Assembly (NCBI RefSeq): GCF_001592305.1
Contig: NZ_BCWR01000001.1
Coordinates: forward strand, 620,001-684,000
DNA length: 64,000 nucleotides
Direction: 5' to 3'
From: Hydrogenophaga taeniospiralis CCUG 15921
GTDB lineage: Bacteria; Pseudomonadota; Gammaproteobacteria; Burkholderiales; Burkholderiaceae_C
Within the stretch, counting starts at the first letter, position 1. The number at the start of each line of letters is the position of its first letter. A program made the position numbers and the translations under genes. Positions 29,914 to 38,578 of this stretch are shown here, in pieces. A model generated the notes under the pieces. That model had not been told where the DNA came from, ran no database searches, and worked only from the letters and a program-made list of their open reading frames with translations.

Positions 29914-31599
29914 ATGTCTGAATCTTTTGCCGCCCTGTTCGAAGAGTCCCTCAAACGCGCTGAAATGCGCTCGGGCGAAGTCATCACCGCTGAAGTCGTT
30001 CGCATCGAACACAGCCACGTGGTGGTCAACGCCGGACTGAAGTCGGAAGCCTACGTTCCGCTGGCCGAATTCAAGAACGACCAGGGCGAACTCGAAGTCC
30101 AGGTGGGCGACTTCGTGTCGGTCGCCATCGACTCCGTGGAAAACGGCTTCGGCGACACCCTGCTGTCGCGCGACAAGGCCAAGCGCCTGGCCTCGTGGAT
30201 GTCGCTGGAAAAAGCGCTCGAGTCCGGCGAATTCGTCACCGGCACGACCTCCAGCAAGGTCAAGGGCGGCCTCAAGGTCATGGTCAACGGCATCAGCGCT
30301 TTCCTGCCGGGCTCGCTGGTCGACAGCCGTCCGACCAAGGACCTGACCCCGTACGAAAACAAGACCCTGGAATTCAAGGTCATCAAGCTCGACCGCAAGC
30401 GCAACAACGTGGTGCTGAGCCGCCGCGCCGTGGTGGAAGCATCCATGGGCGAAGAGCGCGCCAAGCTGATGGAAACCCTGAAGGAAGGCGCCATCGTGCA
30501 CGGCGTGGTCAAGAACATCACCGAATACGGTGCGTTCGTGGACCTGGGCGGCATCGACGGCCTGCTGCACATCACCGACATGGCATGGCGCCGTGTGCGT
30601 CACCCGAGCGAAGTGGTGACGGCCGGCCAGGAAATCACCGCCAAGATCCTCAAGTTCGACACCGAGAAGCACCGCGTTTCCCTGGGTCTGAAGCAGATGG
30701 GCGACGACCCGTGGATGGGCGTTTCGCGCCGCTACCCGCAAAGCACCCGCATGTTCGGCAAGATCACCAACATCGCCGACTACGGTGCATTTGTTGAACT
30801 CGAACCGGGCATCGAAGGCCTGGTGCACGTCTCCGAAATGGACTGGACCAACAAGAACGTGGCCCCATCCAAGCTGGTGTCGCTGGGCGACGAAGTCGAA
30901 GTCATGGTGCTCGACATCGACGAAGACAAGCGCCGCATCTCCCTGGGCATGAAGCAGTGCCGCGCCAACCCCTGGCACGAGTTTGCCGAACAGACCAAGC
31001 GCGGCGACCGCGTCAAGGGTCCGATCAAGTCGATCACCGACTTCGGCGTGTTCGTGGGTCTGGCTGCCGGTATCGACGGCCTGGTGCACCTGTCCGACCT
31101 GTCCTGGAACGAAACCGGCGAAGCCGCCGTGCGCAACTTCAAGAAGGGCCAGGAAGTCGAAGCCATCGTGCTGGCCATCGACGTGGAGCGCGAGCGCATC
31201 TCCCTGGGCATCAAGCAGCTCGACGGTGACCCGTTCACCACCTTCGTGTCGGTGAACGACAAGGGTTCCATCGTGACCGGCAAGGTCAAGACCGTGGACG
31301 CCAAGGGTGCCGAGATCGATCTTGGCGAAGACGTGCTGGGTTACCTGCGCGCCAGCGAAATCAGCCGTGACCGCGTGGAAGATGCGCGCAACGTGCTGAA
31401 AGAAGGCGATGAAGTGAATGCCGTGGTGGTCAACATCGACCGCAAGACGCGCAACATCCAGTTGTCCATCAAGGCCAAGGATGCCGCTGACCAGCAAGAA
31501 GCCATGGCATCCCTGAGCCAGCAGTCTTCTCGCGAAAACGCCGGCACCACCAGCCTGGGCGCCCTGCTGCGCGCCAAGCTCGACAACAGCAACAACTGA
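29914..31599 (+). CDS. rpsA: 30S ribosomal protein S1
   Basis: S1 binds mRNA and helps load it on the 30S subunit. The 561-residue protein contains six S1/OB-fold repeats: two degenerate ones in the first 175 residues, then four regular ones, each with a [16 protein letters not shown]...GLLHITDM pattern (for example [56 protein letters not shown]). A good ribosome binding site (AGGAAA) lies eight bases before the ATG. The 184-base leader after cmk contains no gene; S1 usually represses its own mRNA there. Confidence 0.98.
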   Translation: MSESFAALFEESLKRAEMRSGEVITAEVVRIEHSHVVVNAGLKSEAYVPLAEFKNDQGELEVQVGDFVSVAIDSVENGFGDTLLSRDKAKRLASWMSLEKALESGEFVTGTTSSKVKGGLKVMVNGISAFLPGSLVDSRPTKDLTPYENKTLEFKVIKLDRKRNNVVLSRRAVVEASMGEERAKLMETLKEGAIVHGVVKNITEYGAFVDLGGIDGLLHITDMAWRRVRHPSEVVTAGQEITAKILKFDTEKHRVSLGLKQMGDDPWMGVSRRYPQSTRMFGKITNIADYGAFVELEPGIEGLVHVSEMDWTNKNVAPSKLVSLGDEVEVMVLDIDEDKRRISLGMKQCRANPWHEFAEQTKRGDRVKGPIKSITDFGVFVGLAAGIDGLVHLSDLSWNETGEAAVRNFKKGQEVEAIVLAIDVERERISLGIKQLDGDPFTTFVSVNDKGSIVTGKVKTVDAKGAEIDLGEDVLGYLRASEISRDRVEDARNVLKEGDEVNAVVVNIDRKTRNIQLSIKAKDAADQQEAMASLSQQSSRENAGTTSLGALLRAKLDNSNN

Positions 31600-31674
31600 A
31601 CCGACTGAACCTGGGCGGGTGCGCGAGCATCCGCCCGGTGCAGCCCAACAGAACGACCGAGTTTTCCCCCAGAC

Positions 31675-31995
31675 ATGACCCGCAGCGACCTCGTTGAAGC
31701 CCTGGCTGGCCGTTTTGGCCAGCTCACCCACCGCGATGCCGAATTCGCCGTCAAGGCCATCCTCGACGCGATGGGCGATGCGCTGGTCAAGGGACACCGG
31801 ATCGAGATCCGTGGCTTTGGCAGCTTCTCCGTCAACCGCCGTTCTCCCCGCGTCGGGCGCAACCCGCGCTCGGGCGAGAGCGTGATGATTCCGGAAAAGC
31901 GCGTCCCCCATTTCAAGCCGGGCAAGGCCCTGCGTGAACAGGTGGATGCAAAGACCGCCGAGATCCTGGCCCGTGCGCCGGACAAGCCGGTCTGA
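31675..31995 (+). CDS. ihfB: Integration host factor beta subunit
   Basis: IhfB pairs with IhfA to form a DNA-bending protein. The 106-residue chain has the family signature [30 protein letters not shown], including the flexible arm and its Pro in GRNP, and ends with [12 protein letters not shown]. The opening [16 protein letters not shown] fits IHF-beta and not HU. It lies between rpsA and lapA as in other Burkholderiales. IHF commonly assists sigma-54 promoters such as that of glnA here. Confidence 0.96.
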   Translation: MTRSDLVEALAGRFGQLTHRDAEFAVKAILDAMGDALVKGHRIEIRGFGSFSVNRRSPRVGRNPRSGESVMIPEKRVPHFKPGKALREQVDAKTAEILARAPDKPV

Positions 31996-32041
31996 GCCGG
32001 CGCCCTGCTCGCTACAATCGTCCCACCACAGAGGGGATGAT

Positions 32042-32350
32042 TTGAAATACCTGATGTGGCTGCTCAATGCAGCCATTTTTTTTGCTTTGTTCGCCTTCGC
32101 GCTGAACAACCAGGAGCCGGTGACCCTGCACCTGTTTTTCGGGGTGCAATGGCAGGCGCCGCTCGTGCTGGTGATCCTGGTCGCGTTGATTCTCGGGGTG
32201 TTCCTCGGGGTGGCCGTCATGCTGCCTTTGTGGCTGCGGGCCCGAAAGGCCCGGCACCCGCTCCCCGCCTCGTCGCCGCGGGCCGGCACAGCTTTTGACG
32301 CCGACTCCACGCTCATTCCCGACCCCCACGACCCCCGGCATGGACTTTGA
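32042..32350 (+). CDS. lapA: LapA domain (DUF1049) inner-membrane protein
   Basis: A 102-residue protein with two membrane helices, KYLMWLLNAAIFFALFAFAL and PLVLVILVALILGVFLGVAVM, joined by NNQEPVTLHLFFGVQWQ, the DUF1049 pattern. Its start is TTG at 32042, supported by GAGGGG about eight bases upstream. LapA works with LapB in control of lipopolysaccharide synthesis through LpxC degradation; this is family knowledge from E. coli. The coding region overlaps lapB by eleven bases. Confidence 0.88.
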   Translation: MKYLMWLLNAAIFFALFAFALNNQEPVTLHLFFGVQWQAPLVLVILVALILGVFLGVAVMLPLWLRARKARHPLPASSPRAGTAFDADSTLIPDPHDPRHGL

Positions 32351-33485
32351 TCTCACCTGGCTGCTTTGGGGCCTGCCGCTGGCATTCGCGCTCGGATGGG
32401 GCGCGTCCCGTCTCGACCTGCGTCAATGGCGCATGGAAAGCCGGCAAGCCCCAAAGGCCTATTTCCGCGGCCTGAACTACCTGCTCAATGAACAGCAGGA
32501 CCAGGCCATCGACGCCTTCATCGAAGCGGTGCAGGGCGACCCCGACACTGCCGAACTGCACTTCGCGCTGGGCAATCTGTTTCGCCGCCGGGGCGACTAC
32601 GACCGCGCGGTGCGGGTGCACGAGCACCTGCTGGCCCGCGCCGACCTCAGCCGCAAGGACCGCGATCGCGCCCAGCATGCGTTGGCGCTCGACTTTCTGA
32701 AGGCGGGTCTGCTCGACCGGGCCGAAGCGGCCTTGCACAAACTCGAAGGGTCGGCGTTTGAAGGCGAAGCGCTGCTGGCCCTGCTCGCCATCTACGAGCG
32801 CTCGCGCGACTGGCCGCAGGCCAAACGCATCGCGCAGCGCCTGGACGAGGCCGAACAAGGCAGCTTCACCACCCGGCTGGCCCACTACCTCTGCGAAGAA
32901 GCCGAGCAGGCTCAACGCGATGGCGACACCGCACGGGCCTTGCAGCTGCTGGGCGAAGCCGTGGCCCACGCACCCCAGCTCGCACGTGGCTGGATGGCAC
33001 TCTCCAGCCTGAAGGCCCAGGGCGGGCACGCCGCGGCCGCCTTCGACGCATTGCGCATGCTGTGTCAGCACGCACCACAGGCCCTGCCGCTGGCGGCCCA
33101 CGCGCTGGCCGAGCTGGCGGTACAGACGGGCCGACAGGCCGAGGCGCTGACCCTGCTGCAGTCGTTCGACAGCCGCGCGCCTTCCATCGACGTGACCGAA
33201 GCCATGGCCAGCCTGAGCACCGGCCCCGAGGAGGCGCGCTCGCGCTACCTCGGCCACCTGGGCCGCGAAGCCTCGCTGGTAATGGCCACGCAGTGGCTGG
33301 CCGGGGAGAAACTGTCCGATGACGTGGCCCAGACCCGCGTACAGGCGGCGCTGGAACAGGCGAGTGCGCCGCTCAAGCGCTACCGCTGCGCGGCCTGCGG
33401 CTTCGAGGCACGCCAGCATTTCTGGCAGTGCCCGGGCTGCCAGGCCTGGGACAGCTACCCGGCCAGGCGCGTAGAGGAGTTGTAA
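32340..33485 (+). CDS. lapB: Lipopolysaccharide assembly protein LapB
   Basis: A 381-residue inner-membrane protein with one N-terminal anchor (WLLWGLPLAFALGWGASRLDL), then tandem TPR helices (residues about 40-330, with the recognisable FRGLNYLLNEQQDQAIDAFI and LGNLFRRRGDYDRAVRVHE) and a C-terminal rubredoxin-like zinc ribbon (YRCAACGFE...FWQCPGCQAW). LapB guides the FtsH protease to LpxC. The ATG at 32340 overlaps the end of lapA. A copy of the GC-rich repeat follows. Confidence 0.93.
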   Translation: MDFDLTWLLWGLPLAFALGWGASRLDLRQWRMESRQAPKAYFRGLNYLLNEQQDQAIDAFIEAVQGDPDTAELHFALGNLFRRRGDYDRAVRVHEHLLARADLSRKDRDRAQHALALDFLKAGLLDRAEAALHKLEGSAFEGEALLALLAIYERSRDWPQAKRIAQRLDEAEQGSFTTRLAHYLCEEAEQAQRDGDTARALQLLGEAVAHAPQLARGWMALSSLKAQGGHAAAAFDALRMLCQHAPQALPLAAHALAELAVQTGRQAEALTLLQSFDSRAPSIDVTEAMASLSTGPEEARSRYLGHLGREASLVMATQWLAGEKLSDDVAQTRVQAALEQASAPLKRYRCAACGFEARQHFWQCPGCQAWDSYPARRVEEL

Positions 33486-33498
33486 CCCCGGGCTTTTG

Positions 33499-33587
33499 AC
33501 CCACCCCCGCCGTGCTGCGCGCGCCCCCCTCAAGGGGGCAACGCTGGCGGCGCGGCGAAGCCGGTTCAGCGGCGTTCTGGGTTGGGC
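33499..33587 (+). repeat. Dispersed GC-rich intergenic repeat, copy B
   Basis: It lies between the convergent lapB and racemase-like genes. It has a CCCCCC-TCAA-GGGGG hairpin, then GGCGAAGCCGGTTCAGCGGCG and a TCTGGGTTGGG end, in the same order as copies A, C and D. Comparison was by eye. A terminator-like role is plausible. Confidence 0.65.
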
Positions 33588-33604
33588 TTCCCTTTTTCGG
33601 CGTG

Positions 33605-34294
33605 TCAGTTCTTGGCGCGTGGCTCACGCCAGATTTCCAGCAGCCAGGTTTCCAGGTCGTGCACCGGTCTTCCGGTGGCTTGGGCCACTGCTGCCCTGTA
33701 CGGTGGCATGTTGGTGCACTCCAGCACCAGCTGCTGCACCTCGGGATGCCTCGCCACCAGGCGCATCGCCGCCTCCACCACATCGTCCGACGCCTGCCGC
33801 AGGTCCAGCTGGGTATCGTCGGCCAGGATACGCGACTGCAGCTCACAACCCGGTCGAAGGCCTTGCACGGGGGTACCCGCCGGTACGCCCGCCCGCTGCA
33901 GCAACCCGGCCTGCAACGAGGCGGCGTCGAAGGTCACGATGCCGGGTGACGACAGTCGGGCGCATTGCAGCAGGCTGGAGGTGATCACAGGCACGTCTAC
34001 CGCAGCCTGCAACTCGGCCTGCCAGCCAGCGAGAAAGCCGCAGCTGGTGGTGATGAGCCGCGCCCCCTGACGGGCCAGCGAGCGGGCAGCCTCCACAAAG
34101 GGACCGAGCAGCGCCGGGTCCTGCGCCTGCACCACGCGCCGGGCCGAAGCCCCCGCCACGGTGACGAAGCGCGCCGGGATGCCGGCACGCGCCCAGGTGG
34201 CCGGGCTGCCGATGTCGCCCGGCGGGCGCGGGAAGCGGGTGTCCAGCAGGATCACGCCCAGGCATTCCGGGGCGACGGGATTCGAGTCCTTCAT
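33605..34294 (-). CDS. Aspartate/glutamate racemase family protein
   Basis: A 229-residue Asp/Glu racemase-superfamily protein. The two catalytic cysteines expected in the fold are visible: ARLITTSCGFLAGWQ near residue 87 and VLECTNMPPYRAAVAQ near residue 200. The family includes racemases of Asp, Glu and hydantoins, and maleate isomerase, so the substrate cannot be fixed from sequence alone. The ATG at 34294 is 47 bases from the divergent D-amino-acid dehydrogenase-like gene. This arrangement suggests a link between racemisation and D-amino-acid oxidation. A longer frame to 34354 adds unrelated residues and was not used. Confidence 0.78.
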   Translation of the reverse strand: MKDSNPVAPECLGVILLDTRFPRPPGDIGSPATWARAGIPARFVTVAGASARRVVQAQDPALLGPFVEAARSLARQGARLITTSCGFLAGWQAELQAAVDVPVITSSLLQCARLSSPGIVTFDAASLQAGLLQRAGVPAGTPVQGLRPGCELQSRILADDTQLDLRQASDDVVEAAMRLVARHPEVQQLVLECTNMPPYRAAVAQATGRPVHDLETWLLEIWREPRAKN

Positions 34295-34341
34295 GGCGAT
34301 AAGCTGCGGGTTGACAACACCAACGATGGGAACATGGAAGC

Positions 34342-35610
34342 ATGACGCAGGCAAGGCTTGGACAACAGGTGGTGGTGCTGGGCGCCGGCATGGTGGGCAT
34401 CGCTTGCGCGCTCTCGTTGCGCCAGCGCGGCATGCAGGTCACCGTGATCGACCCGCTGGGGCCGGGCGCAGCGACTTCGCACGGCAACGCAGGCGTGCTG
34501 GCGCGCAGCTCGCTCATGCCGTTCAACCACCCCCGGCTGTGGTCGCAGTTGCCGGGCCTGCTGCGCGGGCGCAGCCCGGGCTTTCGCTACGACCCGCTGG
34601 CGATGCTGGGCCAATGGCGCTGGGGCCTGTCGTTCCTGTCCCATGCGCGCGAGCAGGTCTTCCGCGAAACCACGACCGCGCTGGACGCGCTGATCCGGCA
34701 CTCGGGGGAGCTGCATCGCCGGTGGATGGACGCGGCGGGCATCGCCCACCGCCGCCGCGACGAGGGCTGGCTGTTTCTCTACCGCAGCGAGGCGGGGTTC
34801 GAGGCGGGCGCTTTCGGGCGCGAGACCCTGGCCCGTTTCGGCGTGGCCACGGCCACGCTGGCGCCGCACGAACTGCACGACCTCGAGCCGCACCTGCGGC
34901 CCATCTTCCGCAAGGCCCTGTGGGTGAAAGACGCGAGTTCGGTGGACAGCCCGGGCGAGGTCGTGCGCGCCTACGCACGCTGGCTGCTGGCACTGGGCGG
35001 ACGGCTGGAAACCACCGCCGCCACACACCTGCAACGGAACGATGGTGGCTGGTCCGTGGGCACGGCCGACGGGCGAAGCTCGCGGGCCGACCAGGTGGTG
35101 GTGGCGCTGGGCCCGTGGTCGCGCGATTTCCTTCGGCAGCAGTTCGGATTGAAGCTGCCCATGGGCTTCGAGCGCGGCTACCACCGGCACTTCACGCCAA
35201 CCCCAGGCGCGACGCTGAACCGCCCGGTCTACGACACGGCGGCAGGCTATGTGTTGGCGCCCATGGCACAAGGCTTGCGCCTGACGTCCGGCGTGGAGCT
35301 CAACGCGCAACATGCGCCACCGAGGCCAGCGCAACTGGACGCCGCCGAGCGGGCCGCGCGCGAAGCGCTGCCCCTGGGCGAGCGCACCACGGAGCCCGAC
35401 TGGCTGGGCAGCCGCCCCACCCTGCCCGACAGCCGCCCGATGGTGGGCGCGTGCCCAGGACAACCCGGTGTCTGGTTGGCGCTGGGTCACCAGCACATCG
35501 GGTTCTCGACCGGACCGGGCACCGGTGAACTGCTGTCCCAACTCATGCTGGGCGAGCCCACCACCCTCGACCCGATTCCTTTCAGGCCGCAGCGTTTCTT
35601 GCGAGCCTGA
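34342..35610 (+). CDS. FAD-dependent D-amino-acid dehydrogenase (DadA-like)
   Basis: A 422-residue flavoprotein of the DAO family. The FAD-binding site is at the N-terminus (VVVLGAGMVGIACALSLRQRG, then VIDPLGPGAATSHGNAGVLA), and the C-terminal GHQHIGFSTGPGTGELLSQLM closes the FAD fold as in DadA. Such enzymes oxidise D-amino acids to keto acids and pass electrons to the respiratory chain. The substrate is unknown. It is divergent from the racemase-like gene and ends nine bases from the convergent TRAP permease gene. Similar DadA-like genes occur next to hydroxyproline and D-amino-acid racemase genes. Confidence 0.82.
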   Translation: MTQARLGQQVVVLGAGMVGIACALSLRQRGMQVTVIDPLGPGAATSHGNAGVLARSSLMPFNHPRLWSQLPGLLRGRSPGFRYDPLAMLGQWRWGLSFLSHAREQVFRETTTALDALIRHSGELHRRWMDAAGIAHRRRDEGWLFLYRSEAGFEAGAFGRETLARFGVATATLAPHELHDLEPHLRPIFRKALWVKDASSVDSPGEVVRAYARWLLALGGRLETTAATHLQRNDGGWSVGTADGRSSRADQVVVALGPWSRDFLRQQFGLKLPMGFERGYHRHFTPTPGATLNRPVYDTAAGYVLAPMAQGLRLTSGVELNAQHAPPRPAQLDAAERAAREALPLGERTTEPDWLGSRPTLPDSRPMVGACPGQPGVWLALGHQHIGFSTGPGTGELLSQLMLGEPTTLDPIPFRPQRFLRA

Positions 35611-35619
35611 TGCGCCAGC

Positions 35620-36915
35620 TCACATCTTCCCGGGCAGCCACATCACGATCTGCGGAAACCACCAGAGCAGGCACACGGCGAGCACCATGAGCAGGAAGTA
35701 AGGCAGACAGACCATGGCGATCCAGTTGATCTCGCGCTTGGTCATGCCCTGCAGCACGAACAGGTTGAAGCCCACCGGCGGCGTGATCTGCGCCATCTCC
35801 ACCACGATGACGACGAAGATGCCGAACCAGATCAGGTCTATGCCGGCGGTCTGCACCGTCGGGATCAACACGCCCATGGTCAGCACGATCATGGAAATGC
35901 CGTCGAGGAAGCAGCCCAGCAGGATGAAGAACAGCGCCAGCGCGATCAGCAACAGCCCCGGCGACAGGCCCAGCGAACCCACCCACTCGGCGAGGTGGCG
36001 CGGCAGCCCGATGTAGCCCATGGACAGCGTGAGGAACGCCGCCCCGGCGAGGATCAGCGCGATCATGCAGTACAGCCGCGTCGCACCGAGCAGCGCGGCC
36101 TTGAAGTTCTGCCAGGAGAGCGTCTTCTGGTAAGCCGACAGCATCAGCGAACCGGCCACGCCGATGGCGGCCGCCTCGGTGGCGGTGGCCACCCCGAGGT
36201 AGATCGAGCCAATCACACCGCCGATCAGCACCACCACCGGAATCAGTTCGCTGGAAGCGCGCAGCTTGTCGGTGAAACTCATGCCGGCATCGGCCTGCGG
36301 GATCTTGTCGGGGTTGAGCAGCGCCCACACCATCAGGTAGCCGCTGAACAGCCCGGCGAGCATCAGGCCCGGGATCATGCCCGCGACGAACAGCTTGGCG
36401 ATCGACACCTCGGCGGCCACGCCATAGACGATCATCACGATGGAGGGCGGGATCAGCAGCCCCAGGGTGCTCGCGCCGCCCAGTGAACCGATGACCCGCT
36501 CCGGCGGATACCCGCGCTCGGTCAGCTCGGGAATCGTCATCTTGCCGATGGTGGCGCAGGTGGCCGCCGACGAGCCCGACACCGCCGCAAAGATGGTGCT
36601 GCCCAGAATATTGGTGTGCAGCAGCCGGCCCGGCAGCACGTTGACCCAGGGCGCCAAGCCCTTGAACATGCTTTCCGACAATTTGGTGCGGAACAGGATC
36701 TCGCCCATCCAGACGAACAGCGGCAGCGCGGTCAGCGTCCAGCTGCTGGCCGAGCCCCAGATGGTGACGGCCATCGCGTCGCCTGCGCTGCGCGAGGAAA
36801 ACAGCTCCATGCCGATCCAGGCCACGCCCGCCAGCGTGAGACCGATCCAGACGCCGCTGCCCAGCAACGCAAACAAGGCCACGATCAACAAACCGGTGAC
36901 CGCCATTTCATTCAT
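35620..36915 (-). CDS. dctM: TRAP transporter large permease subunit, set 1
   Basis: A 431-residue permease with about a dozen hydrophobic segments, the ion-coupled subunit of a TRAP uptake system. It starts NEMAVTGLLIVALFALLGSG, has FAAVSGSSAATCATIGKMT, GGASTLGLLIPPSIVMIVYG, and VATATEAAAIGVAGSL, all hallmarks of DctM. The ATG at 36915 has GGAGACC upstream and overlaps the small permease by eight bases. It is closely related to the second set at 46747-48045, with the same motif spacing, so these are paralogues. The solute may be a carboxylic acid. Confidence 0.93.
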   Translation of the reverse strand: MNEMAVTGLLIVALFALLGSGVWIGLTLAGVAWIGMELFSSRSAGDAMAVTIWGSASSWTLTALPLFVWMGEILFRTKLSESMFKGLAPWVNVLPGRLLHTNILGSTIFAAVSGSSAATCATIGKMTIPELTERGYPPERVIGSLGGASTLGLLIPPSIVMIVYGVAAEVSIAKLFVAGMIPGLMLAGLFSGYLMVWALLNPDKIPQADAGMSFTDKLRASSELIPVVVLIGGVIGSIYLGVATATEAAAIGVAGSLMLSAYQKTLSWQNFKAALLGATRLYCMIALILAGAAFLTLSMGYIGLPRHLAEWVGSLGLSPGLLLIALALFFILLGCFLDGISMIVLTMGVLIPTVQTAGIDLIWFGIFVVIVVEMAQITPPVGFNLFVLQGMTKREINWIAMVCLPYFLLMVLAVCLLWWFPQIVMWLPGKM

Positions 36916-37414
36916 GGTGGGTCTCCGATCCGTCGAAGCGTTGACGCTGGCCACGGGCCTCCAGCACCCATTCGTCCACAAAGGCAATGAACAGCACCAG
37001 CGTGCCCAGCGCCATCGCCAGCTGGGGAATCCACAGCGGCGTGGCGTCGTTGCCGGTGGAGATGTCGTTGAACTCGAGCGACTGCCAGACCAGGCGCACA
37101 GCGAACCAGGCAAACAGGCCCGAGAGCAACACGGCCACGCTCAGCGACCACAGCTCCAGGCCCCGGCGGGCACGGCCTTTGAGCTTGCCCAGCACCAGCG
37201 TGACGCGGATGTGCTCGTTGCGCTTGAGCGTGTGCGCCAGCGCCAGGAAGCCGGCGGCGGCCATCGCGTAGCCGGCGTAGGCGTCCGTGCCCGGCACGTG
37301 GAACTGGAACTGCCGCCCCAGCACCGACAGCAGCACCATGACCAGCACGCCGATCATGAACACCGCCGCGAGCCAGGCGCAGCCGTCGTACAGGGCATTC
37401 AGCGTGCGTCGCAT
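36908..37414 (-). CDS. dctQ: TRAP transporter small permease subunit, set 1
   Basis: A 168-residue protein with four membrane helices, the DctQ subunit that bridges the binding protein and the large permease. It starts RRTLNALYDGCAWLAAVFM, has VLGRQFQFHVPGTDAYAGY and FLALAHTLKRNEHIRVTLVL, the usual DctQ pattern with the GxDAYAGY turn. ATG at 37414 is chosen; a GTG at 37432 overlaps the preceding stop codon (GTGA). It overlaps dctM by eight bases. Confidence 0.9.
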   Translation of the reverse strand: MRRTLNALYDGCAWLAAVFMIGVLVMVLLSVLGRQFQFHVPGTDAYAGYAMAAAGFLALAHTLKRNEHIRVTLVLGKLKGRARRGLELWSLSVAVLLSGLFAWFAVRLVWQSLEFNDISTGNDATPLWIPQLAMALGTLVLFIAFVDEWVLEARGQRQRFDGSETHHE

Positions 37415-37428
37415 GGTGCTGGCCGGCC

Positions 37429-38403
37429 TCACTTGCGGAACGCGTCGACCATGGCCTGCCCTTCAGGGCCGGCTTTGGCAAGCCACTCCTTGAGCAAGGT
37501 GTCGCCCACCTTCTGCATGTCGGCCTTCAGCTGTGCAGAGGCGGGCAGGATCTGCATGCCGCCAGCCTTGAGCTTGTCCAGGCTTTCGCCGTTCGCCTTC
37601 TTGCTCGCTTCCCAGCCGCGGGTCTCGGCGTCCGCCGCGGCCTTCCGCACCGCGTCCTGCGTCGGCTTGTCCAGCGCGTCGAAGGCCTTCTTGTTGACCA
37701 GCAGCGCGTTCTTGGGCAACCAGGCCTGGGTGTCGTACCAGTACTTCACGTGTTCGTACAGCTTGGCGTCGGCGCCGGTGGAGCCGCTGGACATCATGCT
37801 TTCGGTCACGCCGGTGGCGAAGGCCTGGCTGACCTCGGCCGCCTGCACCGTCACCGGTTGCGCACCCACGAGTTCGGCGATGCGCGCGGTGGCCGGGCTG
37901 TAGGCGCGCCACTTCATGCCCTTGAGATCGGCGGCGCTGTTCAGCGGCTTCTTGCTGTACACGCCCTGCGGCGGCCATGGAACCGCGTACAGGACCATCA
38001 TGCCCTGCTCGGCCAGCTTCTTCTCCAGCACGGGACGCTGCACCTTCCACAGCTTGGCCGCCGCTTCGTAGCTGTCGGCCAGGAACGGCAGGCCGTCGGC
38101 GCCGAACAACTGCCACTCGTTCTGGTAGTTCACCAGCAGGATCTCGCCAGCCTGCGCCTGACCGCCCTGCACCGCGCGCTTGATCTCGGGTGCCTTGAAC
38201 AGCGATGCGTTGGCGTGCACCGTCATCTTGAGCTTGCCGCCGCTGGCCTTGTCCACGTCGGCCGCGAACTGGCTGATGTTGACCGTGTGGAAGTTGGTGG
38301 CCGGGTACGCGGTGGCCAGATCCCACTGGGTCTGGGCGAAGGCAGACGTCGACAGCGCGAGCGCGGCAGCGACCATCGAGAGTTGGAATGCGCGACGTTT
38401 CAT
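37429..38403 (-). CDS. dctP: TRAP transporter substrate-binding protein, set 1
   Basis: A 324-residue periplasmic binding protein that captures solute for the set 1 permease. The signal peptide is KRRAFQLSMVAAALALSTSAFA. The mature part has TQWDLATAYPATNFHTVN, then GDxLPFLADSYEAAAKLW-type DctP elements, and the ligand-contact arginine region WRAYSPATARIAELVGAQP. The three DctP proteins in this window align along their whole length and are paralogues. GGAGCT precedes the ATG at 38403. It is divergent from the winged-helix regulator. Confidence 0.93.
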   Translation of the reverse strand: MKRRAFQLSMVAAALALSTSAFAQTQWDLATAYPATNFHTVNISQFAADVDKASGGKLKMTVHANASLFKAPEIKRAVQGGQAQAGEILLVNYQNEWQLFGADGLPFLADSYEAAAKLWKVQRPVLEKKLAEQGMMVLYAVPWPPQGVYSKKPLNSAADLKGMKWRAYSPATARIAELVGAQPVTVQAAEVSQAFATGVTESMMSSGSTGADAKLYEHVKYWYDTQAWLPKNALLVNKKAFDALDKPTQDAVRKAAADAETRGWEASKKANGESLDKLKAGGMQILPASAQLKADMQKVGDTLLKEWLAKAGPEGQAMVDAFRK

Positions 38404-38514
38404 GGGAGCTCCGGTGGGTGAGGTGGAACGGATCGCAGGCAGCTGCTGCGGGAAAGGGTGCATGAACTGTAGGCGTCGAGCCGGCGGATTGTGATCCGTG
38501 ATTTCCCTTATCGT

Positions 38515-38527
38515 CAACAAATTGTTG
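38515..38527. promoter_or_regulatory. Palindromic operator candidate between dctP and the winged-helix regulator
   Basis: CAACAAATTGTTG has five-base arms around AAT. On the minus strand a TTGACG hexamer begins inside it, 18 bases from CACAAT; on the plus strand TTGGCA begins just at its right end, 16 bases from TCTAAA. A regulator bound here could control both genes. Confidence 0.5.
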
Positions 38528-38578
38528 GCAAATTATCGGCAAAAAATCTAAACTCAGCGCCACCGCAGGAGAGCATGC

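Noticed and set aside
29911-32316. An 801-residue minus-strand frame across rpsA, ihfB and lapA
   Set aside because: It spans three well supported genes on the other strand, so it is a shadow frame.
32042-32350. Longer lapA start upstream at 31934
   Set aside because: That start lies inside ihfB and adds residues with no homology; the TTG at 32042 has a good ribosome binding site and begins the membrane helix.
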